NCBI GenBank assembly: GCA_022072615.1
Contig: JAJVHS010000003.1
Location: 1-42,007 of the forward strand
Direction of reading: 5' to 3'
DNA from: Phycisphaerales bacterium
GTDB taxonomy: Bacteria > Planctomycetota > Phycisphaerae > Phycisphaerales > UBA1924
DNA: 42,007 nt
In this document: positions 31,814 through 40,784 of the stretch, piece after piece
Layout: each line of letters starts with the position of its first letter
Numbering within the stretch: position 1 is the stretch's first letter
Notes under the pieces: model-generated
Seen by the model: only the letters and a program-made list of their open reading frames with translations
Told to the model about the DNA's origin: nothing
Database searches by the model: none
Position numbers and translations under genes: made by a program

Positions 31814-34009
31814 TTACGCGCTCGCGACGGGCTTCTTGGCCTCTTCGGCCTTCTTGTCGTCGGCCATCGCCGCCTTGCGGCTGAGCTTGATGCGGCCCTG
31901 GTCGTCCACCAGGATCACCTTCACCTTGACGACGTCGCCGACGCGCACCACGTCCGTCACCGCCTTCACGTAGCCGTCGGCCAGCTCCGAGATGTGGCAC
32001 ATGCCGTCGGTGCCCGGGGCGAGCTCGACGAACGCGCCGAAGTCCTTCACGCTCACGACCTTGCCGGTGTACACCGCGCCCACCTTGATCTCCGCGCACA
32101 GCGCCTCGATCTCCTGCTGGGCGCCCTGGAGCGAGTCGCCGTTGGCGGCGGCGAGCATGACCGTGCCGTCGTCCTCGACGTCGATCGTGACGCCCCACTT
32201 GTCCTGCAGGCCGCGGATCATCTTGCCGCCCGGGCCGATCAGCTTGCCGATCTTCTCGGGGTCGATGTGGATCGTGACCAGGCGCGGCGCCAGCGGCGAG
32301 ATCTCCGCTCGCGGCTTGGCGATGATCGATTCCATCGTGTCGATGATCTCCAGGCGTCCCTCACGGGCCTGCGCGAAGATGCGGCCGATCTGCTCGACCG
32401 TCAGGCCGCGGGTCTTGAGGTCGAGCTGGATGCCGGTGATGCCGTCGCGCGTGCCGGAGACCTTGAAGTCCATGTCGCCGAAGAAGTCCTCCTCGCCGAT
32501 GATGTCGGTGACGAAGACCTCGTTCTGGTCGTTGTCGTCGCTGAAGCGGCCGACGGAGATGCCCGCGACCGTGGCGCGGATGGGGACGCCGGCGTCCATG
32601 AGCGCCAGGCAGCCGCCGCACACCGACGCCATCGACGACGACCCGTTGGACTCGGTGATGTCGCTGACGACGCGGACGGTGTAGGGGAACTGGTCCGGGC
32701 TGGGCAGCACGCCCAGGAGCGAACGCTCGGCCAGGGCGCCGTGGCCGATCTCGCGGCGGCCGGGGGCGGCGATGCGCTTCACCTCGCCGGTCGAGAAGGG
32801 CGGGAAGTTGTAGTGCAGCAGGAACTTCTTGCTGTACTCGGGGATCAGCCCGTCGACGATCTGCTCGTCCTTGCCGGTGCCGAGCGTGACCGAGACCAGG
32901 CTCTGCGTCTCGCCGCGCTGGAAGAAGGCCGACCCGTGCGTCCTGGCGAAGATGCCGACGGCGCCGGTGATCTTGCGGATCTCCTTGGGGCCGCGGCCGT
33001 CGGCGCGGATCTTGGACTCGACGATCAGCCGCCGCGTCACCTTCTCCTCGAGCCGCCGCAGGGCTTCCTTGGCGTGGGCCCGGGCCTTGGCGCTCTTCTG
33101 GTACTCGCCGTAAGTGCCGTTCTCGTTGACCGGGAAGTGCTCGTCGAGCACGCGCTTCTTGAGGGCGTCGACGGCGTCGCTGCGGGCGTGCTTGCCGGGG
33201 ATCCTGCGGGCCTCGGTCATCTCGCGCTCGGCGATCGACCGGACCTTCTCGATGATCTCCGCCGGCGGCAGGTGGAGCTCGCCCGCGACCTTGGGCTGGG
33301 CGGCCCGCTGGGCCAGCTCGCCGATGAGCGAGAGGATGTCCTTGATGTGGCGGTAGCCGAACTCGATGGCGCCGAGCACGCCCTGCTCGTCGACCTCGGC
33401 CGCGCCGACCTCGATCATGTTCATCCCGTCCTTGTGGCCGGAGAGGACCAGGTCAAGGTCGGAGTAGTCAAGCTGCGAGATCGTGGGGTTGATGACGTAC
33501 TGCGGCCCCGCGTCGGTGTGCAGGCGGCCGACGCGGACGGTCGCGATCGGTCCCTCGAAGGGGATGTTGCTGATCGCCAGCGCCGCCGAGGCCGCCGTGC
33601 CCGCGAGCACGTCGCTGTCGTTCTCGCCGTCGTGGCTCATGACGAAGACCTGGACCTGGACCTCGTCGAGGAAGCCGTCGGGGAAGAGCGGACGGATCGG
33701 TCGGTCGATCATCCGCATGGTGAGGATTTCCTTCTCGTTCGGCGGGCCCTCGCGCTTCTTGAAGCCGCCGGGGAACTTGCCGGCCGCGGAGGTCTTCTCG
33801 CGGTAGTCGACCGTCAGCGGGAAGAAGTCGATGCCCTCGCGCGGGGCGGCCCGCAGCGCCGTGGCGAGCACCGTGGTCCCGCCGTAGGTCGCGATCACCG
33901 CGGCGCCGGCCTGCCGGGCGACCGCGCCGGTCTCGAGGATCAGCGTGCGGCCGCCGATGTCACGCTCAACGCGGTGAACGTAAGGAAGAGTGGACTGAAC
34001 CGTGGACAT
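31814..34009 (-). CDS. pnp: Polyribonucleotide nucleotidyltransferase (PNPase)
   Basis: The product has 731 residues and all standard domains: two RNase PH domains (about 15-215 and 325-550), the second with [18 protein letters not shown] and FFGDMDFKV; a KH domain (about 560-615, [19 protein letters not shown]); and an S1 domain (about 630-700, [20 protein letters not shown]). It degrades RNA 3' to 5' with phosphate. The ATG at 34009 has AGAGGT upstream. Its usual partner rpsO precedes it, with a hairpin between them. The Lys/Ala tail ([15 protein letters not shown]) is typical. Confidence 0.97.
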   Translation of the reverse strand: MSTVQSTLPYVHRVERDIGGRTLILETGAVARQAGAAVIATYGGTTVLATALRAAPREGIDFFPLTVDYREKTSAAGKFPGGFKKREGPPNEKEILTMRMIDRPIRPLFPDGFLDEVQVQVFVMSHDGENDSDVLAGTAASAALAISNIPFEGPIATVRVGRLHTDAGPQYVINPTISQLDYSDLDLVLSGHKDGMNMIEVGAAEVDEQGVLGAIEFGYRHIKDILSLIGELAQRAAQPKVAGELHLPPAEIIEKVRSIAEREMTEARRIPGKHARSDAVDALKKRVLDEHFPVNENGTYGEYQKSAKARAHAKEALRRLEEKVTRRLIVESKIRADGRGPKEIRKITGAVGIFARTHGSAFFQRGETQSLVSVTLGTGKDEQIVDGLIPEYSKKFLLHYNFPPFSTGEVKRIAAPGRREIGHGALAERSLLGVLPSPDQFPYTVRVVSDITESNGSSSMASVCGGCLALMDAGVPIRATVAGISVGRFSDDNDQNEVFVTDIIGEEDFFGDMDFKVSGTRDGITGIQLDLKTRGLTVEQIGRIFAQAREGRLEIIDTMESIIAKPRAEISPLAPRLVTIHIDPEKIGKLIGPGGKMIRGLQDKWGVTIDVEDDGTVMLAAANGDSLQGAQQEIEALCAEIKVGAVYTGKVVSVKDFGAFVELAPGTDGMCHISELADGYVKAVTDVVRVGDVVKVKVILVDDQGRIKLSRKAAMADDKKAEEAKKPVASA

Positions 34010-34197
34010 GAAGTACCTCTCGAACGAGCGCCCGCGCCGGTCGTGGACAGCGACTACGGACTGCCGCGGCGAGTCCGAGCGGGCATGCCTTGATGAAGTC
34101 CCGGCTTCCCCGCCGCAGGTGAGAGGCAGAAGGCGTGGAGCAGTTCATTCAAACTGCTCGTCGCCCACTGCCACTCGGGGACGAGGAACATCAACCG

Positions 34198-34237
34198 GGA
34201 AAGAAAGCGGCCCGCCGCCTTGTGTGGCGACGGGCCG
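34198..34237 (-). terminator. Hairpin terminator or attenuator between rpsO and pnp
   Basis: The minus strand has a 12-base stem with one G-T pair, CGGCCCGTCGCC / GGCGGCGGGCCG (34237-34226 and 34219-34208), and a 6-base loop, followed by CTTTCTTTCC. It begins 13 bases after the rpsO stop. In enterobacteria a hairpin and RNase III site separate these two genes. Here the T-rich end suggests partial termination. Confidence 0.65.
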
Positions 34238-34249
34238 TGGATGGCGGCG

Positions 34250-34519
34250 TTACTTACGCAGGCCCAGACGCCCGATGAGCATCTGGTAGCGCTGCGGGTC
34301 GGTCCTGGCCAGGTACCGCAGCAGCCGGTTGCGCTTGCCGACGAGCATGATGAGCCCGCGGCGGCTGTGGTAGTCGTGGTCGTGCGTCTTGAGGTGCTCG
34401 GAGATGTCCTGGATCCGCGAGGACAGAAGCGCGATCTGCACTTCCGGGGACCCGGTGTCCGTGCCGTGGGTACCGTACTTCTTGATGATTTCGGCGCGTT
34501 GCTCGGTCAAAACTGCCAT
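34250..34519 (-). CDS. rpsO: 30S ribosomal protein S15
   Basis: The product has 89 residues, the universal length. It has family landmarks [20 protein letters not shown] (about 21-40), [20 protein letters not shown] (about 42-61), KRNRLLRYL and the RLGLRK end. It binds 16S rRNA helix 22 early in 30S assembly. The order rpsO-pnp is conserved across bacteria. Confidence 0.98.
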   Translation of the reverse strand: MAVLTEQRAEIIKKYGTHGTDTGSPEVQIALLSSRIQDISEHLKTHDHDYHSRRGLIMLVGKRNRLLRYLARTDPQRYQMLIGRLGLRK

Positions 34520-34657
34520 GTGATGTCCGTGTATTGTTCGGGACGCGGGTAATTCTACAGAGTAGACATGCTATCCGCTCGTCGCGGGTGGATCAACGAC
34601 CGGCGACCCTCCCGAATGGCCCGAAACTGCTGGACGATTCGACACCCGGCCGCGATG

Positions 34658-35065
34658 TCAGGCGCCGGCGACGGTCTCTTGGGGCACCACAAGGTAGAAG
34701 CGACCGATCTTCACCTCCATCAGTTGCCCATCCTGGCACAACATCTGGTAGTTGCCTTCCATTGTACCCCAAGGCTTGGTGAGGGGGCAGTGACTGGTGT
34801 ACGTGAAGCTCTCGCCCGGCTCGAGTTCGGGCTGCTGGCCGACCACGCCATCGCCGACGACTTCGTCCCGCCGGCCCGAAGAATCCACGATCACCCAGCG
34901 GCGCGACATGAGCTTGACCCAGGCCCCGCTCTCGTTGCGGATCGTGACCCGGTACCCGAAGACGTACCTCGAATCGTCAGGATCGGAGTGCTCGGCCAGG
35001 TACGACGGCTCCACCCGGACGCGAATGCCCTCGGTCACGCTCTCCGAACAGTGAGTCTTGCCCAT
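34658..35065 (-). CDS. apaG: ApaG-family protein
   Basis: The product has 135 residues and an FN3-like beta-sandwich with the ApaG markers: IRVRVEPSYLAEHSDPDDSR, FGYRVTIRNES, VKLMSRRWVIVDSSGRRDEV, then VGQQPELEPGESFTYTSHCP and MEGNYQM. The biochemical role is not settled; the fold is found fused to F-box proteins in eukaryotes and linked to metal or pyrophosphate tolerance in enterobacteria. The ATG at 35065 has GAGGA seven bases upstream. An upstream GTG or ATG extension (to 35212) would add a basic, unrelated stretch, so I rejected it. Confidence 0.92.
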   Translation of the reverse strand: MGKTHCSESVTEGIRVRVEPSYLAEHSDPDDSRYVFGYRVTIRNESGAWVKLMSRRWVIVDSSGRRDEVVGDGVVGQQPELEPGESFTYTSHCPLTKPWGTMEGNYQMLCQDGQLMEVKIGRFYLVVPQETVAGA

Positions 35066-35208
35066 GGTCGCTTCCTCAGAAACGGGAAACTCCCTGCACC
35101 TTTTGCGGGCAATCGCGCAGCGCCCCGTGCCCGGCTCCACACCACGCCGATCATGCCCGGCTTCACAGACTACCAGATTCTTCGCCCGCCGAGAACAGTT
35201 TCGGCGAT

Positions 35209-35895
35209 TCAAGAGCGGTAGAGGTCGTGCTCACGGATGTACCGGGCCACCCGCGGTTCGACCGGGGCCGGAACCGCCGGTCCGGCGGAAGCCCTCATTT
35301 CCCGCCGCAGAGCCGTTGATGATACAGGATCGAGAGGGGCGTCAATCATCGCTCGCTCCCAGACCGCGATCTCTTCCTCCGTCCAGGCTCCGGTCGCGCG
35401 GAGCGCCTCCGCCAGGTCCTGCCTGCTCGCGATGGGCGCCCGCGGCAGCACGATCGGCCGCGCGAGCGCGAGGATCTCGCGTGGTTCGCGCCAGCGATGG
35501 AACGCCGCGGCCTGGTCGGTGCCGATGATGAACCGCACGTCCGAGCCGGCGGGCACCAGCGACCTGAACCTGCGCAGCGTGTCGACCCAGTAGCTCGGGT
35601 CGTCGCCGGCGGCACGGTCGATCTCGTCGGTCCACACGACCGCGCCGGGGACGTCGCACACGGCGAGGCGCACCATCGCGGCGCGATGAGCGGCCGAAGC
35701 TCCCGCCGCGTTGCCCGTCTTGAGGGGAGACCTGGCCGCCGGAACGAACACCAGCAGCGCGCCGCCGAGCCCGGCGATCCCTCGCGCGTGCACCGCGAGC
35801 TCAACATGCGCGCGGTGCGGCGGATCGAACGTCCCGCCCACCAGTATGAACGCGTGGGAGTCCGTGGCGGCGGGGAGCGGGGTGATGGGCGTCAT
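35209..35895 (-). CDS. nadD: Nicotinate-nucleotide adenylyltransferase
   Basis: The product has 228 residues. NadD joins nicotinate mononucleotide and ATP to deamido-NAD. It has the nucleotidyltransferase motif VGGTFDPPHRAHVELAVHAR (about 20-39), the substrate region DPSYWVDTLRRFRSLVP, the strand VRFIIGTDQAAAFHRWREPR, and the second ATP motif DPVSSTALRREM (ISSTxIR-like, about 198-209). The ATG at 35895 is preferred; a TTG at 35919 is in frame. No clear ribosome site is seen. It ends 143 bases before apaG. Confidence 0.9.
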   Translation of the reverse strand: MTPITPLPAATDSHAFILVGGTFDPPHRAHVELAVHARGIAGLGGALLVFVPAARSPLKTGNAAGASAAHRAAMVRLAVCDVPGAVVWTDEIDRAAGDDPSYWVDTLRRFRSLVPAGSDVRFIIGTDQAAAFHRWREPREILALARPIVLPRAPIASRQDLAEALRATGAWTEEEIAVWERAMIDAPLDPVSSTALRREMRASAGPAVPAPVEPRVARYIREHDLYRS

Positions 35896-35934
35896 CGGCG
35901 CCGCGCGGGCGGCGTTCAATTGTAATGCCCGGGC

Positions 35935-36915
35935 CTAGGGCCGAGCCTTCCAGCCGAACTCGACGTACTGGCGTTCGACCGAACCGTCGTCGTAGAGGTC
36001 CACCAGCGCGTACCCCTCGCCGGTCTCGTAATGGCGGCCCTTCCACCAGTTGGCGGAGACCGCGCCGTTGCACAGGTGGGTCACACCCAGGAACTCGACG
36101 CGGTCGATGCGGTGCATGTGGCCGCTGAGCACGCACTTGACCTGCGTGTTCTCCTGCATCAGGCGCTTCACGCGCGGCCAGTCGGTGTAGATCACGCCGC
36201 CGCCTACCCGCATGTCCATGTTCTTGTCGACCTTGGTGTCGAGCACCGACACCGAGAGGATCGGGATGTGCGTCAGGAATAGCGTGTTCACGGTCCTGTT
36301 GGCCGCAAGATCGCCCCTGAGCCACTCGAACTGCTCGTCGTCCAGTCCGCCGACGTAGCCGTTGGGGTCGTCGGGGTCGACGCGGATGCTGTCGAGCACC
36401 ACGAAGTGCCAGCCGCCGGCGTCGAAGCTGTAGTACGGCTTCTTCAGTTCGAGCCGGTCGAGCGACATCGTCTTGCCCCAGCCCGATTCCGACCCGGTGG
36501 TCTTGCTCTTGCCCTTGTTCCAGCCCCAGATGTCGTGGTTGCCCAGGCAGTAGCGGACGGGCAGTGAGTTCTCGTCCTTGAACGACTTGCACAGGAGCTT
36601 CCACTGCAGGTCGGCGCGTTCGAAGGGCTCCTCGAAGGCGTCCATCACGTGGTCGCCGCCGGTCAGGAGCAGCGCGGGCTTGTCGGCCTGCGACTGGATG
36701 TGGTGCAGGCACGCCGCCACGCCCGCGACCGCGTCACGTTCGGGCTGGATGTGCGGATCGGTCATGTGCGCGACGCGGATCGACCGCTTGCGACCGGCGG
36801 TCGCGGCGGGCTGCGCACCGGCAAGCGACACACCGGAGAAAGCGGTCAGCGCGGCGCCCGCGCCGAAAGTGCGCAGAACGTCGCGGCGGCTCATCGTGGT
36901 CCTGGGCTCGTGCAC
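35935..36915 (-). CDS. Tat-exported calcineurin-like metallophosphoesterase
   Basis: The product has 326 residues. The twin-arginine signal MSRRDVLRTFGAGAALTAF (about 8-26) implies export folded with its metals. All five phosphoesterase motifs are visible: HMTDPHIQPERD (about 50), LLTGGDHVMD, RYCLGNHDIWGW (about 120), LFLTHIPILS and CVLSGHMHRIDR (about 263). The substrate is unknown; related proteins are phosphodiesterases or phosphatases of nucleotides or lipids. The GTG at 36915 has GCAGGAG seven bases upstream; an ATG at 36894 would start right at MSRRD. The nadD start lies 39 bases downstream of its stop. Confidence 0.9.
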   Translation of the reverse strand: MHEPRTTMSRRDVLRTFGAGAALTAFSGVSLAGAQPAATAGRKRSIRVAHMTDPHIQPERDAVAGVAACLHHIQSQADKPALLLTGGDHVMDAFEEPFERADLQWKLLCKSFKDENSLPVRYCLGNHDIWGWNKGKSKTTGSESGWGKTMSLDRLELKKPYYSFDAGGWHFVVLDSIRVDPDDPNGYVGGLDDEQFEWLRGDLAANRTVNTLFLTHIPILSVSVLDTKVDKNMDMRVGGGVIYTDWPRVKRLMQENTQVKCVLSGHMHRIDRVEFLGVTHLCNGAVSANWWKGRHYETGEGYALVDLYDDGSVERQYVEFGWKARP

Positions 36916-37128
36916 GGCGGATCTCCTGCAGGGATGCGTTCTCGGACGTCAATGTAACACGAGTTTTCTACCTGAGATGAGGTCTCCCGGCGCGCTCAAC
37001 GGACTTTGTTGGAAGAAAAAGACTTCTCGTGGCAACCCAGAGTCTTCCATGGTCGGATAGAGCGGCGGCCGTCAAACCGGCCACGTGTTTGTGTTTTGTT
37101 ATGTGTTTCGGCGAAGGGAGAGCAAGAC

Positions 37129-37767
37129 ATGAGGAACGTTGTGTTGGCGCTCGCGATCGCGGGCTCGGTGACGTCCATCGCTTCCGCAAGGCCTCTGTAC
37201 GTCAAGGACTTGAACCTGAACGGCGACAACGGGGCCTTCGCGTACGTCGATCAGCAGATCGCCGACGACTTCATGCTCGCGGCGGATGCGTCCGTGTCGC
37301 AGGCGACCTGGTACGGCAACTTCATCAGCTCGGGAGATCCGTTCAACACCGGCGCCCAGTTCACCTTCGCGGTGCGCTTCTACAACGATACCGGCTCGGG
37401 CCCGGCGCTGACGGCGTTCAGCGAGCAGGTGGTTGTCGCCACCCTTTCGGACACCGGCTTGTCGCAGGAAAACGACGCGATCTACCACTTCGCCGCGAAC
37501 CTGAACCCCGTCGGGCTTTCGGGCGGTGTCAAGTACTACCTCAACATCGAAGAGATCGACTCGACGACTCCCAAGCCCTCGTTCCGCTGGAACAACGGCG
37601 CCAACGACATCGATGACAACGTGATGTACTTCACCCAGGGCGCCTCGGGGTGGAACCAGAGCGGCGAACCCCGCACCGGCTGCGCGTTCACGCTCGACGT
37701 CCCGGCTCCTTCCGCGGCCCTGGTGGGTCTTGCGGGCGTGGTTGCGGTCGGCCGCCGCCGCCGCTGA
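37129..37767 (+). CDS. Secreted protein with PEP-CTERM-like sorting tail
   Basis: The product has 212 residues. It has a signal peptide, MRNVVLALAIAGSVTSIASA, then an all-beta secreted domain with repeats of aromatic and Asn/Asp-rich strands (DDFMLAADASVSQATWYGNF). The end, VPAPSAALVGLAGVVAVG followed by RRRR (about 192-212), is the tripartite signal (PxP-like motif, hydrophobic helix, Arg cluster) of PEP-CTERM/exosortase substrates in the planctomycete variant. It should be anchored or processed at the cell surface. The ATG at 37129 has AAGGGAG eight bases upstream. It is followed by its own terminator (37796). The function of the mature domain is not recognised. Confidence 0.8.
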   Translation: MRNVVLALAIAGSVTSIASARPLYVKDLNLNGDNGAFAYVDQQIADDFMLAADASVSQATWYGNFISSGDPFNTGAQFTFAVRFYNDTGSGPALTAFSEQVVVATLSDTGLSQENDAIYHFAANLNPVGLSGGVKYYLNIEEIDSTTPKPSFRWNNGANDIDDNVMYFTQGASGWNQSGEPRTGCAFTLDVPAPSAALVGLAGVVAVGRRRR

Positions 37768-37795
37768 TCGCCGGTGAATCACGCGTATCGCACGA

Positions 37796-37828
37796 AGCGC
37801 CGCTCCGGAGGGGGCGGCGCTTTTTCTT
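37796..37828 (+). terminator. Rho-independent terminator after the PEP-CTERM protein gene
   Basis: AGCGCCGC (37796-37803) and GCGGCGCT (37814-37821) form an 8-base stem, with TTTTTCTT following. It lies 29 bases after the stop codon and 56 bases before the rhamnosidase start, so that gene needs its own promoter. Confidence 0.8.
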
Positions 37829-37883
37829 GCGCCCCGATGGAGCGCCTGTCGCACCGGTCGTGCGGGAGTGGTACGGTGGGATC

Positions 37884-40307
37884 ATGCAAGTCACCCCGTC
37901 CAGGCTCATCAGGGTCGTCGCTCGGCTGGTGTTGGCTGTCGCGTTCCTGATGGCCGCACTTCCCGCGGCGGCGCAGCCGCTCTGGATCGCCCCGGGCCCC
38001 GCACAGGCGCCCGCCGACCCCTGCCCGCTGCTGCGGCGCGAGTTCACCCTCGACCAGGCCCCCACGTCCGCCAAGATCCGTATCGTCGGCCTCGGGCACT
38101 ACGAGCTGCGCTGCAACGGCAAGGTCGTCGGCGACACTGTCATCAACCAGGCGTGGTCGCAATACGACAAGACGCTCTACCAGCAGGAGTTCGACCTCAC
38201 GCCCCACCTCCGGCCCGGGCCCAACGTGCTCGCGGTCGTGCTCGGCAATTCCTTCTGGTCCGTCCGGGCCGTGAACGACCCCAACCGCTTCTCCAAGACC
38301 GACGCCATGCCCGACTTCTCCGCGGGCAACCCGTTCCTGCTGTGGATCGACGGGACCGTCCGGACAGGCGCGGGCGAGCAGCGCCTCCAGACCGACGAGT
38401 CGTGGACGTGGTCGCCCGGGCCACTGACCTTCTCGCACATCTACGCCGGCGAGGATTACGACGCCCGGCTGGCGCCCGCCGGCTGGGATGCGCCGGGGTT
38501 TGATGCCTCCGCGTGGAAGCCGGTCCGAGCCGTCGAGCCGCCGGCCGCTCGCCTCGCCATGAACCCCTCGCCGGGGATGAAGACCTTCATCGCATTCAAG
38601 GCAACGGAGATCAAGCGTCCCGAGCCCGGGATCTCGACGTACGTGTTCCCGCAGAACTGCTCGGCGCTGCTGCGCTTCACCATCGACGGCGGCAAGCCCG
38701 GCGACCGCGTGCGCTTCAAGCCCTGCGAATACATGGACGACACCGGCCGCGTGAAGTTCACCTACACGTGGGGGACCAAGAAGGACATCTGGCACGACTA
38801 CATCAAGGCGACGAGCGGCCCGGAGTCTCACCAGACCGTCTTCTGCTACGTCGGCGCGCAGTTCGTGCAGGTCGAGGGCGCGGTGCCCGAGGGCGACCCC
38901 AACCCCGACGGCCTGCCGGTGATCCGCAGCCTCGAGCACGTCCAGGTCCGCGTCGCGTGCCGCGAGGCCGGGCTGTTCAAGTCGCAGGTCGGGATGCACA
39001 ACAAGGCCCACGACCTGGTGACGTGGTCCATCCGGTCGAACATGGCGCACGTCCCGACCGATTGCCCGCACCGCGAGAAGAACGGCTGGCTCGAGCAGAA
39101 CTGGCACATGGGCCGGTCGATGTCGTATTCCTTCGACATCAACGACTGGTTCAAGAAGACCTGCCGCGACATGCGCGACACCCAGCTCCCCGACGGGCAC
39201 GTCCCGACCAACAGCCCCAACTACCTCGTCGGCGTCCCGCCCCACGGCTTCTGGAACGAGGCCCCCGAATGGGGCATCGCGTCGGTGCTCGTGCCCTGGC
39301 ACCTCTACGAGTGGTACGGGGATCAGCGCACGCTCGCCGAGAGCTTCGACAGCGCCCGCCGCTACGTCGAGTACCTCGCTTCCACCGCCAAGGGCGGCGT
39401 GATCACCAGCAACCTGGGCGACTGGTACGACTACGGCCACGGCAAGGGGAACGGGCCGTCACAGTGGACGCCGGCGGAGGTCTCGGCGACCGCGATCTGG
39501 GCGTACGGCGCGCAGACGCTCGCCAGGGCCGCGACGGTGCTCGGGCGGCGTGACGATGCGGCCCGTTACACCGCGATGTACGCGCAAGTCCGGGGCGAGT
39601 TCATCCGCCGCTTCTACGACCCGTCCACCAAGACGTTCAAGAACGGCGGATCGTGCCAGGCGGCAAACGCGACGGCGCTGTGCATCGGCCTGTACCCCGA
39701 GGCCGACAAGGACGGCATCGTCCAGGCGATCGTCGATGACCTTGAAAAGCGCGGCCACCAGCAGACGACCGGCGAGGTGCTGCACATCTTCCTCATCCGC
39801 GCGCTGGCCGAGAACGGCCGCGGCGACGTGCTCCACCGCGTCTACTCGCGCGACGAGGTCGCCTCGTACGGGCACATGGTCAAGTCGGGGCTCACCACGC
39901 TGCCCGAGAGCTGGGATGGCAAAAAGGGCACGGGCGACAGCCTGAACCACTTCATGCTCGGCCAGCTCGTCGAGTGGCACTACGCGTACGTCGCGGGGAT
40001 CCGTCAGTCGCCGGGGAGCGTGGGCTGGAAGAAGGTGATCATCGCGCCCCAGCCGCCGCCCCGGTCGTTGCTGGTCGTCGATGGACCCGGGCTGCCGGGC
40101 GTGAACTATCAGAACATCATGACCAGCGCGGCGGCGGGGTTCCTGAGCCCGGCGGGCAAGATCATCTCGTCGTGGGAGATCGTCGGCCCGGAGTTCAAGA
40201 TCACGACCGACGTGCCCGTGGGGATGGACGCCGAGCTGGTCATGCCCGACGGCCAGCGCAGGCGGCTGACGCCGGGGAAAAATGAGTTCAGGTGCAAGAC
40301 GCAGTGA
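37884..40307 (+). CDS. GH78 alpha-L-rhamnosidase, secreted
   Basis: The product has 807 residues. Signal peptide (about 1-31, ending PAAAQP). The N-terminal beta domain has the GH78 D-like fold with RIVGLGHYELRCNGKVVGD and LRPGPNVLAVVLGNSFW. The central segment IKATSGPESHQTVFCYVGAQ is typical. The (alpha/alpha)6 catalytic domain has DCPHREKNGWLEQNWHM (about 393-409), corresponding to the DCPxRE motif, with acidic catalytic candidates in GHVPTNSPNY / NEAPEWGIAS and SNLGDWYDYGHG. A C-terminal beta domain ends the chain. It cleaves terminal rhamnose from pectic or algal glycans. A GGTGGG lies close to the ATG at 37884, so the exact start is moderately sure. Confidence 0.9.
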   Translation: MQVTPSRLIRVVARLVLAVAFLMAALPAAAQPLWIAPGPAQAPADPCPLLRREFTLDQAPTSAKIRIVGLGHYELRCNGKVVGDTVINQAWSQYDKTLYQQEFDLTPHLRPGPNVLAVVLGNSFWSVRAVNDPNRFSKTDAMPDFSAGNPFLLWIDGTVRTGAGEQRLQTDESWTWSPGPLTFSHIYAGEDYDARLAPAGWDAPGFDASAWKPVRAVEPPAARLAMNPSPGMKTFIAFKATEIKRPEPGISTYVFPQNCSALLRFTIDGGKPGDRVRFKPCEYMDDTGRVKFTYTWGTKKDIWHDYIKATSGPESHQTVFCYVGAQFVQVEGAVPEGDPNPDGLPVIRSLEHVQVRVACREAGLFKSQVGMHNKAHDLVTWSIRSNMAHVPTDCPHREKNGWLEQNWHMGRSMSYSFDINDWFKKTCRDMRDTQLPDGHVPTNSPNYLVGVPPHGFWNEAPEWGIASVLVPWHLYEWYGDQRTLAESFDSARRYVEYLASTAKGGVITSNLGDWYDYGHGKGNGPSQWTPAEVSATAIWAYGAQTLARAATVLGRRDDAARYTAMYAQVRGEFIRRFYDPSTKTFKNGGSCQAANATALCIGLYPEADKDGIVQAIVDDLEKRGHQQTTGEVLHIFLIRALAENGRGDVLHRVYSRDEVASYGHMVKSGLTTLPESWDGKKGTGDSLNHFMLGQLVEWHYAYVAGIRQSPGSVGWKKVIIAPQPPPRSLLVVDGPGLPGVNYQNIMTSAAAGFLSPAGKIISSWEIVGPEFKITTDVPVGMDAELVMPDGQRRRLTPGKNEFRCKTQ

Positions 40308-40443
40308 GCATCGGGTAACGGACGAGACAGAGCGCTCGTGGGTTCGGAAACAGGGGGCACCACCTTCACGCTTTCGGGTGGTCGTTCTCACGCCGTGCCA
40401 CCATTGTGAGCGCGGCGCAGCGAACCATCACACCGAACCCAGA

Positions 40444-40471
40444 CACCACCTTCTCAGAGCAGAAGGTGGTG
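40444..40471. repeat. 11-base-stem hairpin, GTGGTG-type repeat
   Basis: CACCACCTTCT (40444-40454), CAGAGC, then AGAAGGTGGTG (40461-40471) is a perfect stem-loop. A partial copy of the left arm, GCACCACCTTC, occurs at 40358-40368. No T-run follows on either strand, so it is not a clear terminator. It may be a remnant of a repeat or mobile element end. Confidence 0.5.
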
Positions 40472-40550
40472 GCACGGCCGGCGCCCGCGATGGTCCGTCA
40501 GATCGGCTTGAAGGTGATGCCACCTGCCAACGGGCAAGACCGAACGCCGG

Positions 40551-40697
40551 TCAGTTCGGGAGCGTCGCGCGGACCTCGGTGAATTCTGGCGTTGAACGGA
40601 TGCGGTCAAAGTCGCGGTCGCCATCAAGCTTGGCACGCGTGGCGTCGGGGGCGGACCTTGCCCACCGCTGGACTCGGCTTCCGCGAAAGCACGCATG
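40551..40697 (-). pseudogene. Possible 3' remnant of a TPR/kinase-type gene
   Basis: The minus strand encodes an end, DGDRDFDRIRSTPEFTEVRA then TLPN and stop (40553). This closely resembles the last TPR-like unit found at the C-terminus of many planctomycete serine/threonine kinases (D-x-DF-x-xIR-x-xPEF). The frame is closed by a stop at 40700-40698, and no start or kinase part is present, so it would be a truncated remnant. The match is short; chance remains possible. Confidence 0.3.
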
Positions 40698-40769
40698 TCA
40701 CCCAGGTGCCGCGCACTGCAGGCATGGTGAAGAGAAACGGTCACGACGCAAACTTCAAGCGCCGAAAAA

Positions 40770-40778
40770 TGGTATGAT
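40770..40778 (+). promoter_or_regulatory. Extended -10 promoter with start at the GTG codon
   Basis: TGGTATGAT is an extended -10 (TGn plus TATGAT at 40773-40778). Counting the usual seven bases puts +1 at 40785, exactly the G of the GTG start of the next gene, so the mRNA may be leaderless. No -35 is visible, as is normal for extended -10 promoters. Confidence 0.45.
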
Positions 40779-40784
40779 AGAAAG

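Larger units (their letters stand above)
40308..40784. other. 477-base region with hairpins and no intact gene
   Basis: No intact gene is supported. It contains a short inverted pair ACCACC / GGTGGT (40359-40364, 40377-40382), a strong 11-base-stem hairpin (40444-40471), a probable decayed gene end on the minus strand (40551-40697), and an extended -10 promoter (40770-40778). It forms the left border of the AT-richer islet. Confidence 0.6.

Noticed and set aside
31994..34093. A long plus-strand frame antisense to pnp
   Set aside because: It is Asp/Leu/Val-rich and motif-free, and mirrors the codon positions of pnp.
34997..35212. Longer form of apaG starting up to 35212
   Set aside because: The extra residues are basic and unlike the family, and the ATG at 35065 has a good ribosome site.
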